Both the position numbers and the translations under genes were made by a program. A stretch of 64,000 bases of DNA from Pinibacter soli (GTDB lineage: Bacteria; Bacteroidota; Bacteroidia; Chitinophagales; Chitinophagaceae), in the NCBI RefSeq assembly GCF_029961145.1, contig NZ_JASBRG010000007.1, positions 2,212,189 to 2,276,188 of the forward strand. Direction: 5' to 3'. Under the pieces are notes generated by a model that did no database searches, was not told where the DNA came from, and saw only the letters and a list, made by a program, of their open reading frames with translations. Of the stretch, positions 1 to 9,500 are shown one piece after another (position 1 is the stretch's first letter; each line of letters opens with the position of its first letter).

Positions 1-2032
1 CAATAATACCTGTTGTAACGTAAGTACCTTTGTATTCGGTGATTGTATTAGCACTGGCTGCTGCATTGCTAAATGAAGGGAAGGCCAGGTTTCCGTCTGC
101 ACGTGAAGTTCCTGTTTGTGAGTAGTCATTTCCTCTCTCAAAAGTATAACCAGCCAACAGATCAAGGTTATGCTTGTCTCTGCTGAAATTATACGACAAG
201 GTATTTTCTACAAGTTTTTTATTAGGCTGACCAAAGGCTTCCATGTAGTAATACTGTGTATTGATGTAATAGAATCCCATGTTGAAGCTTGGCTCGTAGT
301 GGTAATTCTTCCAGTCTGTTCTGTCGAAACTTGCATTGATCTTGTATTTTAAACCTCTCGCTATTTCAAGTTCAGCCCAACCATTCAGCAATACTCTGTT
401 ACGTTCGCTCCAGTCATCAACGATTGAGTTCAAGCCAACAACGTTTGCAGAGATGGCACGGTGAATAGTTTGATCGGTTCCACCGTAACCTCCTTCTTTG
501 GTTGAATCATACACTGGCATTGTGGGGATCGCAGTTAACATGCTTGTAACCGTACCACCAAAAACAGCGTGGTTAGCAGTTCCTGAGTAGTTGCCTTTTT
601 TAGAATACATGTAAGCCAGTTTCACACCGTAACTCAGTTTACCTTTTTTACCTTGCAAACCGCTATTTAGAGAATAACGTTTGTATGCCTGTGGGCCCAC
701 TTGGTAACCTGTTTGATCAAAAAAGCCCATTGATACATTATAGCTGATAGCTTCGCTTCCGCCTGATATGCCTACGTTATAATCCTGTATGGAACCGGTT
801 TTCAACGCAGCATCCTGCCAGTCTGTATTGATCTTGGATATAAAATTTGGGTTGGATGGATCGTTTGCGGGAACTAATGAAAGACCTGCATTTGTAGTGG
901 CGGCATTTACCACTTTTTGATACCCTACTCTGTCTAACACAGAAATTTTCTTTGGCACTTTTTGCACACCGTAATAACCATTGAGGGATATTTTAGGAAT
1001 ACCTGCTTTACCTTTTTTGGTAGTGATGATTACAACGCCTGTTGCAGCACGGGAACCGTAAATCGCGCCAGCAGAGGCGTCTTTTAAAATGGAGATAGAT
1101 TCAATGTCGTCCGGTGAAAAATCAAATGGCGCATCGATAGGAACGCCATCGATAACGAACAATGGACTGTTGTCTCCAAAGTTGCTGATACCGCGGATCT
1201 TCAGTTGTACGTAGCCGCCTGGTTCTCCTGAACCGTGTACCGTAACGCCGGCTACCTGACCTTGCAACATTTTTGCAACGTCGTATGATGGATTCTTTTT
1301 CGCGTCCGTTACATTTACTACTGCTACAGAACCTGTAAGATCTTTTTTCTTTTGTGAGCCATAACCTACTACTACGATGTCATTTAACTGATCCGTAGAA
1401 GCTTCTAGTTTCAAAACGAAATCTGTTTTGTTGCCAACTTTTATTTCTTGTGTTTTGTAACCGATATAACTTATCAAAAGCACCGCATTTTCATCTTTTA
1501 CACTAATGCGAAAGTATCCCTTATCATTTGTGGAAACGCCCAGGCTGGTTCCTTTTATAGTGACGCTCACACCGGCTTGCGGTTCACCTTTTTCATTTAC
1601 TACAGTTCCTCCCACATAGTGGTCAGATGCGATGTTTACGGCTTTATTATCTGGTAAAGGATTTAGACTGGTTTCGTCCGGATAAAGTAATATCTGGTCA
1701 TCTACTACTTTATAGCGGATGTCAAGCGGCTTCATTACTTCGCAAAGCGCCTCCGAAATTTTTTTATTATCACCGGAATAACTGATTTTTTGATTTCCAT
1801 CAATCGCAGATGGGCTGTAGAGGAATTTTACGCCGGTTTGTTGTTGCATTAGCGAGATGAACCTGAACACCGTTATTTTGTCCACAGAAAGCGTAACAGG
1901 CTTATCCAGTATGCCCTGCGCTTCTGTTTTTTTTGCGTATACTGAAAACGCAAAAGTGACGGCGATAGTAAATTGAACTACAATAATCTTCATTGCAAGC
2001 AGTATTGAAGCAATAAATTGCTTTTTTTTCAT
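1..2032 (-). CDS. susC: SusC/RagA-family TonB-dependent outer membrane transporter, 3'-truncated by window edge
   Basis: The gene starts at the ATG complementary to 2030-2032 and stays open to base 1, so the C-terminal part of the barrel lies outside. A signal peptide begins MKKKQFIASILLAMK. It is followed by an STN domain (typical of TonB receptors that signal to a FecR), then a carboxypeptidase-like beta-sandwich (GTVVNEKGEPQAGVSVTIKG). The plug carries the SusC hallmarks VVVGYGSQKKKDLTGSV and IRGISNFGDNSPLFVIDGVP, and the first barrel strands follow. The family imports polysaccharide fragments or other large ligands with a SusD lipoprotein, which would be expected beyond base 1. The STN domain and the FecR/ECF genes just upstream suggest ligand-induced transcription through a trans-envelope relay (inference). 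The substrate cannot be read from the sequence. Confidence 0.95.
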   Translation of the reverse strand, partial: MKKKQFIASILLAMKIIVVQFTIAVTFAFSVYAKKTEAQGILDKPVTLSVDKITVFRFISLMQQQTGVKFLYSPSAIDGNQKISYSGDNKKISEALCEVMKPLDIRYKVVDDQILLYPDETSLNPLPDNKAVNIASDHYVGGTVVNEKGEPQAGVSVTIKGTSLGVSTNDKGYFRISVKDENAVLLISYIGYKTQEIKVGNKTDFVLKLEASTDQLNDIVVVGYGSQKKKDLTGSVAVVNVTDAKKNPSYDVAKMLQGQVAGVTVHGSGEPGGYVQLKIRGISNFGDNSPLFVIDGVPIDAPFDFSPDDIESISILKDASAGAIYGSRAATGVVIITTKKGKAGIPKISLNGYYGVQKVPKKISVLDRVGYQKVVNAATTNAGLSLVPANDPSNPNFISKINTDWQDAALKTGSIQDYNVGISGGSEAISYNVSMGFFDQTGYQVGPQAYKRYSLNSGLQGKKGKLSYGVKLAYMYSKKGNYSGTANHAVFGGTVTSMLTAIPTMPVYDSTKEGGYGGTDQTIHRAISANVVGLNSIVDDWSERNRVLLNGWAELEIARGLKYKINASFDRTDWKNYHYEPSFNMGFYYINTQYYYMEAFGQPNKKLVENTLSYNFSRDKHNLDLLAGYTFERGNDYSQTGTSRADGNLAFPSFSNAAASANTITEYKGTYVTTGII

Positions 2033-2244
2033 AATTTCATATGATTTTGTTCGTTAAGTAAACTGTTTCGGACATAATTAAACCGCATAGGTTTTCTTGC
2101 CGGTATGCCCCACATACCGGCATTCTTTTGCAGTATAATTGAGAAAAATTGTTTGTTGAGTTAGGTTTTGCAGTTGTTGTTTTTCATAAAGCAATAATTA
2201 TGGTTTAGTGATTGAATAATTATTTACACAAAAGCAATTCGTTT

Positions 2245-3348
2245 TTATTTACACCCCTTGCCACGTATGAGTATTGATGTGCCTTTTACTTCGTAAGTGT
2301 TATTGAGCGACTGGCAAAGAATATCTAGTTTTTTGTAAAGATTCTGATCGGTTATATCGCCTGTAAAGAGACAGTTGTTGATGTTTTCATCTTCCACTTC
2401 TATATTCACGCCGTAGGTTATCTGCAAAGCTTTCAGGATACTTTCAAACCTTTCTGATTCATAAATAAATGCGGCGCGTTCTTTTGCAGGAGCGACTTGT
2501 ATGCTGTCCTTGTTAACTACAATGGGCAACGGAACATCAACAAGTGTTGCATCAAATGTTTTATTTTCTTCCCCGTAAATTACTTTTTGATTTGGAGTGA
2601 TGATGAGACCTTTGTTCTTCCTTTGTTTTATATCATCTGCGTTTTCGTCACGCTCATAAACCTCTACTTTTCCAGTTACCACAGATACTTCTATCTTCTT
2701 GTTATTGTCGTCTGTTTTAATATTGAAAGAGGTACCTAAAACATGCGTCACCAGATTTCTGTTGTACACAAAAAACGGCTTGCCGGCATTTTTAGTAATC
2801 TCGAAAAAAGCTTCGCCAGATAAATACACATCGCGTTTGTTGGCAGAAAAATGCTCCGGATATTTTACAGAAGAACCTGGCTTAAGTGTAATAAAACTTC
2901 CATCTTCCAGTTGAAAACGCTCAGCTTTTGTACCATCATTTTCTTTGTTAATGAACATCTCCCCTTTCACTTGTTCTTTTACTGAAATCAGCTCTGCAGC
3001 GGGTTTCTTCTTTGACAAGAAGAAAACGGCAGTACTTAGACAAACAACTAAAACTGATGCCGCCGCAAACCAAACTTTTCTGTAATTATGTTTCTTCTGA
3101 ATAGGTATAACATTCGCTGTTTCCTTCTCCGCGTGTTTTATTTTGGCGATGATTTCATTAGCCCTTTGCTCATCGATGTTCATCTCTTCTGCCTGCTGGT
3201 GGTGAAACCTTCCCATAATATGGTTCGACAAAAGATCATTATACATACCCGTGCCAATAGCATCGAATAATTCCTCTTCTTCTGCAGCAGAAATTTTTGC
3301 TAAAACATATTTGTCCAGTAAATATTGTATTCTCTCTTTGTTGACCAT
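2245..3348 (-). CDS. FecR-family anti-sigma factor
   Basis: A 367-residue inner membrane anti-sigma factor. Residues 1 to about 80 form the cytoplasmic sigma-binding part (MVNKERIQYLLDKYV). One hydrophobic helix follows at about residues 90-112 (VWFAAASVLVVCLSTAVFFL). The periplasmic FecR domain contains LEDGSFITLKPGSSVKYPE and VLGTSFNIKT. The C-terminal segment (about 300-367) resembles the STN-like DUF4974 domain common in Bacteroidota FecR proteins. It lies between the ECF sigma gene (upstream) and the SusC gene (downstream), all on the minus strand, the usual sigma/anti-sigma/receptor order. It is inferred to hold the sigma factor inactive until the SusC STN domain signals. Length is normal for the family. 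Confidence 0.95.
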   Translation of the reverse strand: MVNKERIQYLLDKYVLAKISAAEEEELFDAIGTGMYNDLLSNHIMGRFHHQQAEEMNIDEQRANEIIAKIKHAEKETANVIPIQKKHNYRKVWFAAASVLVVCLSTAVFFLSKKKPAAELISVKEQVKGEMFINKENDGTKAERFQLEDGSFITLKPGSSVKYPEHFSANKRDVYLSGEAFFEITKNAGKPFFVYNRNLVTHVLGTSFNIKTDDNNKKIEVSVVTGKVEVYERDENADDIKQRKNKGLIITPNQKVIYGEENKTFDATLVDVPLPIVVNKDSIQVAPAKERAAFIYESERFESILKALQITYGVNIEVEDENINNCLFTGDITDQNLYKKLDILCQSLNNTYEVKGTSILIRGKGCK

Positions 3349-3446
3349 AGCCAGTTATTTCCCAAGGTTCATTTAATTAAGACAGGCGGCGGGGAGCGGC
3401 GGAGTACACGAAACCAAAATATTTTTTTTTGACAGCGGGAAAATCA

Positions 3447-3557
3447 AATAACTGAATAACTGAGTAACTGAATAACCGAAGAGAGCAATAGCTGAATTAT
3501 TGAATAATTGATCAATGATTGACTTTCAAAGGTCAGTTACTCAGTTATTCAGTTATT
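3447..3557. repeat. Long intergenic inverted repeat built from an 8-bp AATAACTG unit
   Basis: Three units (AATAACTG, AATAACTG, AGTAACTG) at 3447-3470 are exactly reverse-complemented at 3534-3557, giving 24 bp of perfect arms around a 63-bp spacer. The repeat lies in the gap between fecR and the sigma gene. It could form a long stem in RNA or be a small dispersed element. A related unit occurs on the other side of the sigma gene. Confidence 0.85.
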
Positions 3558-3589
3558 CAGTTACTAGTTAATGAGGCAAATCAAAAAAA

Positions 3590-4189
3590 CTAAAAGAATT
3601 TACTCATAAGGATCGCCAACATCAGTGCTCCTCCATGCGCCTTAATGTAGCTGCGTATGGATTCAAGGGCGCGGGCCATGTGCGTTTTAACGGTGAGGCG
3701 TGAAATGTTGAGTTTAGTGGCGATGGACTCGTAGGACAGTTCGCCCTGCTTTGCCATGGTGTAGATCTTCTGCTGCTGCGCAGGCAATTGCTGAATAGCG
3801 TCTGTAAGCAACTGTGTGTATTGATTATCGCGTACTTTAAAATCGCAATTATCTTCTGAAACCATATGCAATTCACTGTAAAGACGTCGAGCCTTTAGTT
3901 CGTTTGCAAGTTTTTCGAGATAATTAATAATGTAGTTTTTGGAGACTGTATATAGCCAGGATTTGAAGTTCTTGATATTATGCAAATCTTTTCGCTGGAA
4001 CCAAACTTTGAGAAAGACATCTTGCACAATTTCTTCAGCCACCGAGGAGCTTTTGACGTACACATAAGCAACGCTGAAGATCTTTCCTCTGTACTTGTCA
4101 AACAAGATTTGAAACGCAGTTTCATCATCTTGAGCAAGCAGACTCAATAAAGCAGTATCGTCAGAGATATTAAATGGCATAGCAGTCAA
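3590..4189 (-). CDS. ECF-type RNA polymerase sigma factor (sigma-70 family)
   Basis: A 199-residue sigma factor. Region 2 (about 25-95) contains ETAFQILFDKYRGKIFSVAY, AEEIVQDVFLKVW and FKSWLYTVSKNYIINYL. Region 4 (about 125-185) contains AIQQLPAQQQKIYTMAKQ and SYESIATKLNISRLTVKTHM, the helix-turn-helix that reads the -35 element. A hydrophobic tail (GGALMLAILMSKFF) is common in Bacteroidota ECF factors of Sus-type loci. It is expected to bind the FecR protein encoded next and to drive the receptor operon. The first ATG gives MTAMPFNISDD; the second Met (start at 4180) is a possible alternative. The gene is flanked on both sides by AATAACTG-type inverted repeats. Confidence 0.95.
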   Translation of the reverse strand: MTAMPFNISDDTALLSLLAQDDETAFQILFDKYRGKIFSVAYVYVKSSSVAEEIVQDVFLKVWFQRKDLHNIKNFKSWLYTVSKNYIINYLEKLANELKARRLYSELHMVSEDNCDFKVRDNQYTQLLTDAIQQLPAQQQKIYTMAKQGELSYESIATKLNISRLTVKTHMARALESIRSYIKAHGGALMLAILMSKFF

Positions 4190-4282
4190 TCGTCGTTACA
4201 ACTAAATTAATGTAAAAATGACAATTAAAAAATACCCGGGAAAATTTATTTGCGAAAAAGAGAAAAAACTTTGTCACATTTC

Positions 4283-4386
4283 AATAACTGAATAACTGAT
4301 TAACTGGATAACTGAAAGTTTCAACTTCGTAGTGAATGGTTAATTCGTAGCACTCAGTTATTCAGCTAATCAGTTATTCAGTTATT
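4283..4386. repeat. Second AATAACTG-type inverted repeat, between sigma factor and dxr
   Basis: The arms are 4283-4315 and 4354-4386, 33 bp with two mismatches by eye, around a 38-bp spacer. The unit (AATAACTG) is the same as in the repeat at 3447-3557, so the ECF sigma gene is bracketed by two related stems. The rest of the 467-bp gap 4190-4657 is AT-rich and holds no convincing gene. Confidence 0.85.
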
Positions 4387-4657
4387 CACTGCTATATGCT
4401 TCTCCTCAATTCTTTAAATACACAATTTGTTCACAGAACCACACAACTTTAACCCCGAAAACCCATTTCAGTCCGATTATTGCATTAATTTAGCTCCCCG
4501 GTTTACGGTGAAATTTTCCTTTGATCCTGAAATGTGTTCTGAAGAAAGCCACTTCAGATTTGAAAGACCGAATATTTATACTGCACCGGCCAGATTAATT
4601 AACATTTTAACAATTAATGGCACAGTTTTGCGCGGTGCCGCCAAAATAACCTTGCTA

Positions 4658-5824
4658 ATGCCGGACATTACAAAAAAACGTATTGCTATCTTTGGTTCTA
4701 CCGGTTCCATCGGCAAACAGGCGCTGGAAGTAATTGCAGCAAATGAAAACCTGTTCGAGGCCGAGATCCTGACAGCTCACTCTAATGCCTCTTTGCTTGT
4801 TGAGCAAGCCAGACAATTCAACCCGAATATTGTTGTTATAGGAGACGAATCTCAATACGCGAAAGTAAAAGCAGACCTTTCGGGCACTGACGTAAAAGTT
4901 TTTGCCGGAGAAGATGCTTTGGAAGAAGTAGCGGCCATGGATAATTATGACATGATGCTGGCGGCAATTGTAGGTTTTGCAGGATTAAAACCCACACTTA
5001 AAGCTATTGAAAACGGAAAACCGATAGCCCTTGCCAATAAAGAAACATTGGTGGTTGCAGGCGATATTGTGATGCAAAAAGCGGTTCAGTATCGTGTACC
5101 GATTATTCCGGTGGATAGCGAGCATTCAGCCATTTTTCAATGCCTTGTAGGCGAAACACGCAACAAGATCGAAAAGGTGATCCTTACGGCTTCCGGCGGG
5201 CCATTTCTCGGCAAAAAACCGAATTACCTTGTAAACGTAAAACGCGATCATGCCTTGCAGCACCCCAACTGGAGCATGGGCGCCAAAATAAGCGTTGACT
5301 CTGCCACGCTGATGAATAAGGGCCTCGAAATGATCGAGGCGAGATGGTTGTTTAATCTAAAGCCAGATCAGCTACAGGTGGTTATACACCCTCAGAGCAT
5401 CATCCACAGTCTCGTGCAGTTTGAAGATGGCAGCCTTAAGGCGCAAATGGGCCTTCCTGACATGAAATTGCCGATTCAGTATGCACTTGGTTTTCCCCAG
5501 CGTTTGCCGAACAATTTTCCACGCTATGATTTCCGCAAACCCAATGCCCTAACATTCGAAGAGCCGGATCTTAAAACCTTCCGCAACCTTGGCCTTGCAA
5601 TCGCAGCCTTGTTCAAAGGTGGCAACCTGCCTTGCGTAATGAATGCGGCCAACGAAATGGGCGTATATGCGTTCCTGCGCAATCGTCTGGGTTTCCTGGA
5701 CATGACGGACCTCATTGAGCGTACCATGGAAAAAGTACCATTCATAGAAAAACCAACACTCGAAGATTATTTCAACAGTGATGCGGAGGCGAGGGAATTC
5801 GCGGCGTCGTTGTTGAGTCTGTAG
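4658..5824 (+). CDS. dxr: 1-deoxy-D-xylulose 5-phosphate reductoisomerase
   Basis: A cytosolic enzyme of the MEP isoprenoid pathway that rearranges and reduces DXP to 2-C-methyl-D-erythritol 4-phosphate with NADPH and a divalent metal. The NADPH site is IAIFGSTGSIGKQALEV near the N-terminus. The metal and substrate motifs are PVDSEHSAIFQCL, LTASGGPF and SVDSATLMNKGLEMIEA. The C-terminal helical domain follows. I chose ATG 4658 (MPDITKKRIAIFG), giving 388 residues, the usual family length. An in-frame start at 4427 would add 77 residues with no family counterpart and would sit close to the inverted repeat. It stands alone on the plus strand. Confidence 0.97.
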   Translation: MPDITKKRIAIFGSTGSIGKQALEVIAANENLFEAEILTAHSNASLLVEQARQFNPNIVVIGDESQYAKVKADLSGTDVKVFAGEDALEEVAAMDNYDMMLAAIVGFAGLKPTLKAIENGKPIALANKETLVVAGDIVMQKAVQYRVPIIPVDSEHSAIFQCLVGETRNKIEKVILTASGGPFLGKKPNYLVNVKRDHALQHPNWSMGAKISVDSATLMNKGLEMIEARWLFNLKPDQLQVVIHPQSIIHSLVQFEDGSLKAQMGLPDMKLPIQYALGFPQRLPNNFPRYDFRKPNALTFEEPDLKTFRNLGLAIAALFKGGNLPCVMNAANEMGVYAFLRNRLGFLDMTDLIERTMEKVPFIEKPTLEDYFNSDAEAREFAASLLSL

Positions 5825-6020
5825 GAGGCTGAACCCTCAGAGCCTAACGCTAACCGCCGCTGGAGAGGTGCATCATCGGGATATTTGGCAGACATGCTTA
5901 TTGGTACACGCTGCGTTAGGCGTTCCCCATTATGCATCAAAAGAAAAATATTAACAAAAATATTACGGCGGCTTCACGACCCGCCTTTTCCAGCATTTAC
6001 ACCTGAAACATCAGGCTTTA

Positions 6021-6074
6021 TGCATTAAGCTTTAGGCGTTTAGCGTTAAGCTTTAGACGTTCTGCATTAAGCAT
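6021..6074. repeat. Tandem roughly 20-bp repeat (GCATTAAGCTTTAGGCGTT-like) upstream of rseP
   Basis: Two and a half imperfect copies of a GCATTAAGCTTTAGGCGTT-like unit are visible, alternating GCATTAAGC and GCGTTAAGC. Fragments such as CGTTAGGCGTT recur near 5913-5925. The surrounding gap 5825-6156 (331 bp) has no gene; it holds this repeat and the rseP promoter box. The function is unknown. Confidence 0.6.
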
Positions 6075-6096
6075 AGTCTGCGCTCAAACTTTTCCC

Positions 6097-6104
6097 TATA
6101 TTTG
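6097..6104 (+). promoter_or_regulatory. Bacteroidota -7 promoter box (TATATTTG) for rseP
   Basis: TATATTTG matches the TAnnTTTG consensus and lies 52 bp before the rseP ATG. No clear -33 TTTG element is visible at the usual spacing, so the call rests on the -7 box and its position. Confidence 0.5.
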
Positions 6105-6156
6105 CGACTATTCAAAATTCAAAAAGTACCGGATACGGTAATATTATAATACCTGT

Positions 6157-7512
6157 ATGACGACCTTATTAGCAATCGACTGGACAGAATTTGCAGTAAA
6201 AGCAGGACAGTTTATTTTATCCTTTTCCATCATCGTTGTATTGCACGAACTTGGCCACTTCCTTCCGGCCAAATGGTTCAAATGCCGCGTTGAAAAATTC
6301 TATCTCTTCTTCAATCCATGGTTTTCCCTTTTTAAAAAGAAAATCGGCGAAACTGAATATGGTCTTGGCTGGGTTCCTTTTGGCGGCTATGTAAAAATTG
6401 CCGGCATGATCGACGAAAGCATGGACAAAGAGCAAATGAAACAGCCGCCGCAAAGCTGGGAGTTCCGCAGCAAACCGGCCTGGCAGAGATTGATCATCAT
6501 GGTGGGTGGTGTTTTAGTAAACCTCATGCTCGGCTTTCTCATCTACGCTTGCATGCTTTGGCATTGGGGTGAAGAATATGTGCCTACCAATAAATTTACT
6601 TATGGTATCGCAACAGATTCATTGGCGCAAAGCATCGGCTTTAAAGATGGAGATAAACTGCTGAGCGTTGATGGTGAATACATCGATCGCTTCAACAAGA
6701 TACCGATGAAAATCATTTTGAGCGGTTCAAAAACTGTTGAAGTAGAGAGAGACGGTCAAAAACGAACAATCAACATTCCCGAAGATTTCGCAGGCAAACT
6801 GATCAAGTATAAAGCGGTAAACTTTATCGAAATGCGTGTGCCTTTCGTAAAAGTAGATAGCCTCGCAAGCGATACAAGTGCTGCGGCAAAAGCCGGTATA
6901 AAAAAGAACGACAAGATCATTGCAGTAAACGGTGTGAGCACGGAATTTTTCCAGGACTTCAGAAAACAGGTTTGGAAAAACAAAGGCAAACAAGTTGACC
7001 TGACAGTGCTGCGTGGTAAAGACACCAATCATATCGCACTTACAATTCCTGAAGTTGGCGCGATAGGCGTTTACAATGGAGACATCAAGCCTTATTTCGA
7101 AACGAAAGAGATCAACTACAGCTTTGCGCAGGCAATTCCTGCCGGCGTGAAAAAAAGCAAGGAAACACTGCAATCTTATTGGCTGCAATTAAAACTGATC
7201 TTTAGTGGTAAAGTAAATGCAAACGAATCGTTGGGAAGCGTTGTTTCAATTGGTAAGATGTTTGCACCAGTGTGGGATTGGCAGAGCTTTTGGGGACTAA
7301 CAGCGTTCTTCTCTTTGGTATTGGCATTGATGAATATCCTTCCAATTCCGGGCCTTGACGGTGGCCACGCGTTGTTTACCTTATACGAGATGATCAGCGG
7401 CCGCAAACCAAGCGATAAATTCATGGAGTATGCGCAAATGGCGGGCATGGTATTACTATTAGGAATTATGGCATACGCTTTGGGATTGGATATCTTCCGA
7501 CTATTCAAGTGA
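6157..7512 (+). CDS. rseP: RIP metalloprotease RseP (site-2 protease, M50)
   Basis: A 451-residue inner membrane zinc protease that cuts transmembrane segments of regulators such as anti-sigma factors. The zinc motif HELGH is at residues 30-34 in the first membrane helix. The third zinc ligand lies in LPIPGLDGGH (D401) near the C-terminus. Two PDZ-like domains lie between them (about 125-220 and 220-300), the second with AAAKAGIKKNDKIIAVNGVS. Other membrane helices are at about 108-125, 370-395 and 425-445. The order (helix, PDZ pair, helices) and length fit RseP. In Bacteroidota this gene often follows dxr, as here. A natural substrate class would be FecR-type anti-sigma factors (inference). 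Confidence 0.97.
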   Translation: MTTLLAIDWTEFAVKAGQFILSFSIIVVLHELGHFLPAKWFKCRVEKFYLFFNPWFSLFKKKIGETEYGLGWVPFGGYVKIAGMIDESMDKEQMKQPPQSWEFRSKPAWQRLIIMVGGVLVNLMLGFLIYACMLWHWGEEYVPTNKFTYGIATDSLAQSIGFKDGDKLLSVDGEYIDRFNKIPMKIILSGSKTVEVERDGQKRTINIPEDFAGKLIKYKAVNFIEMRVPFVKVDSLASDTSAAAKAGIKKNDKIIAVNGVSTEFFQDFRKQVWKNKGKQVDLTVLRGKDTNHIALTIPEVGAIGVYNGDIKPYFETKEINYSFAQAIPAGVKKSKETLQSYWLQLKLIFSGKVNANESLGSVVSIGKMFAPVWDWQSFWGLTAFFSLVLALMNILPIPGLDGGHALFTLYEMISGRKPSDKFMEYAQMAGMVLLLGIMAYALGLDIFRLFK

Positions 7513-7663
7513 GCACACGGATAACACTGATTTGACTGATTTACACTGATCTTTTCACATAAAAAACAAAACAGCAAGACAATGTAGTCTTGCTGTTTTG
7601 TTTTTATGGAAGATAACTGCATAAAATCAGCGTAAATCACTCTAATCTGTGTCATCTGTGTGC
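7513..7663. repeat. 38-bp imperfect inverted repeat spanning the rseP/MutS-like convergent gap
   Basis: The arms 7513-7550 and 7626-7663 match at about 32 of 38 positions by eye. The spacer encloses a strong terminator hairpin. It has the same long-arm architecture as the repeats near 3.5, 4.3 and 9.5 kb, but an unrelated sequence. Confidence 0.75.
7564..7603. terminator. Bidirectional intrinsic terminator between rseP and the MutS-like gene
   Basis: Perfect 17-bp arms (7564-7580 and 7587-7603) enclose a 6-nt loop. The stem is A-rich on one side and T-rich on the other, so it can serve both converging genes. It lies 52 bp past the rseP stop. Confidence 0.9.
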
Positions 7664-7682
7664 CTCTCTCCCATTTCAATTT

Positions 7683-9479
7683 TCAACTAAACTCTATTCC
7701 TATCATTTTCATCAATATCGCTGCATTCATACTTTCGCAAATACCTTCTTTCAGTTTGTAGTCAAAAAATAATTCGCTGCCATTTTTGAGCTGCATATCG
7801 AAATGATAGTTGCGGATCGATTGCGGGAACTCGCCGGTGAGTTTAGTAAGTTCAAGATCGTGCGTAGCCAAAATGCCAATCGCGTCATGATGCATTAACT
7901 GCCTGATCAATGCTGCAGAACCAAGGTGACGATCAGCAGAGTTAGTGCCACGAAGTATTTCATCGAATAGCAAAAAGACTTTCTCTTTTCTGTTCACCGC
8001 TTCGATGATGTATTGCAGTTTTTTTAACTCGGCATAAAAAGTAGAAGTGCTTTCTTCCAGGTTATCCGCAATGCGCATCGTGCTAATCACACGCATAGGC
8101 GAAAGCGCAAACGAAGACGCACAAACAGGTGCGCCCATCATAGCGAGTACGATGTTTGTTCCCACGCTGCGCAAAAATGTACTCTTACCAGCCATGTTGG
8201 AACCCGTGATCAGAGCCAGTTGCGGCGTACCGTGAATTTCAAAATTACTATCAACTCTTTTCTTTTTTTCGATCAAAGGATGTCCGAGATCTATTGCCTC
8301 CAAATGACCGTGTGCCTCTACAAACGATGCGAAAGCCCATTGAGGTTGATTGAAATGAAGATTGCCAATGGTGTTTAGAAATTCAATTTCTCCAAGTTTG
8401 TCAAACCAGTTATTTACGTTTGATTGATTTTTTTGCTTCCACTTTTCTAACTGAAAAATCAGTTGTAAGTCCCACAAAAGAAAAGCATTCAGCGGAAGAA
8501 AAACAACTGGATTTAAACGGATATCAAATTTATCAAGAATGCTTTTCAAGCGTCTTACTTCTGCCGACGACCTGAATGTTGGGCCAACAAAATACGCTTT
8601 GATCGCTTGCAGTAAATGCGTTTTAGGTGTAAGTTTCTCAATCGTTTCAAGGCTGTTGGAAAGCGTCGTCACCTGCCCTACTATTTTGTTTAGCGAAAGA
8701 TATTGCGCCGTTACCTTTTTCGTAATGCCGCCAGAAATGAGCAAATACAAAATAACCAATGCATAAAAAAGAGGCGAAGAAATAATGCCTACAATATGCA
8801 ATACCAGCGTGGACAAACTGATCAATGGGAAAATGATCCGCATTAGTTGCCAGCCTTTGTTAGTTGAAAATGAAAAGGGTTCACGGAGCCATGTCGCAAT
8901 TTTTTCCTGCGTCGCAAGGGTGATTGGAGACTCCATTCCATGCGCCTGCAATTCCTGTCGCCACTCATATGCAGGCGCCAATTCTTTTGCCGCTTGCTGT
9001 ATTTGGAGAATGTCGTTTACAGCCGATGGATGCAGCAGTTTATCCGCAAGAAATTTATTTCCCTGTTCGGAAGTTGTGCGATTGATATATTGGTAAATGG
9101 AGGCCCGGCCAAAGATGTCGAGATCGTTTGCATAGTCGTGCACCTGCAGCTTGAATTGGCTACCATCCGGAAGATTGGTATAATGCCCTTTCGCTATTTC
9201 AATTTCCTGCTGATTGATCGCCACCAACCGCTGATGATGCGAAATAGCCGCATTGTTCTTCACCGCCAGCACAACCAGCCGCAGGAAAACAGCGAGCCAG
9301 ATAACGATTGGCATAATGATATACTGCCAGCCGTTATCCTTCAATTGCCACGCCACCACCGCCGCGACAATGGTAATGATAAAGCGTATCCAGCTTATGG
9401 TATTCTTTCTTCTTTTGAGCAACCGTAAATCTTCTTCCAGCCTGGTGATTCGTTGAGTATAAATAGTGGTATTGTCCAT
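7683..9479 (-). CDS. Membrane-anchored MutS-domain ATPase (MutS-related, not MutS1)
   Basis: A 598-residue protein with two N-terminal hydrophobic helices (about 27-75: ISWIRFIITIVAAVVAW and IIMPIVIWLAVFLRLVVLAV). A second hydrophobic pair lies at about 215-255. The C-terminus is a MutS ABC-type ATPase with Walker A ITGSNMAGKSTFLRS, Walker B VFLLFDEILRGTNS, and the switch ILATHDLELTKL. The mismatch-reading N-terminal domain of MutS1 and the Smr domain of MutS2 are both absent, so a role in canonical mismatch repair is unlikely. This MutS-like membrane family is common in Bacteroidota and its role is not established. It converges with rseP across a strong terminator. Confidence 0.9.
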   Translation of the reverse strand: MDNTTIYTQRITRLEEDLRLLKRRKNTISWIRFIITIVAAVVAWQLKDNGWQYIIMPIVIWLAVFLRLVVLAVKNNAAISHHQRLVAINQQEIEIAKGHYTNLPDGSQFKLQVHDYANDLDIFGRASIYQYINRTTSEQGNKFLADKLLHPSAVNDILQIQQAAKELAPAYEWRQELQAHGMESPITLATQEKIATWLREPFSFSTNKGWQLMRIIFPLISLSTLVLHIVGIISSPLFYALVILYLLISGGITKKVTAQYLSLNKIVGQVTTLSNSLETIEKLTPKTHLLQAIKAYFVGPTFRSSAEVRRLKSILDKFDIRLNPVVFLPLNAFLLWDLQLIFQLEKWKQKNQSNVNNWFDKLGEIEFLNTIGNLHFNQPQWAFASFVEAHGHLEAIDLGHPLIEKKKRVDSNFEIHGTPQLALITGSNMAGKSTFLRSVGTNIVLAMMGAPVCASSFALSPMRVISTMRIADNLEESTSTFYAELKKLQYIIEAVNRKEKVFLLFDEILRGTNSADRHLGSAALIRQLMHHDAIGILATHDLELTKLTGEFPQSIRNYHFDMQLKNGSELFFDYKLKEGICESMNAAILMKMIGIEFS

Positions 9480-9500
9480 GTGGTGAAACTAGGCGTTTAA

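Noticed and set aside
4427-4657. N-terminal extension of dxr from an upstream start
   Set aside because: The 77 extra residues have no counterpart in the family. ATG 4658 gives the normal length of 388 and starts directly at the NADPH-binding fold.
7683-9479. MutS-like gene considered as mutS or mutS2
   Set aside because: The mismatch-recognition and Smr domains are absent and the N-terminus is membrane-spanning.
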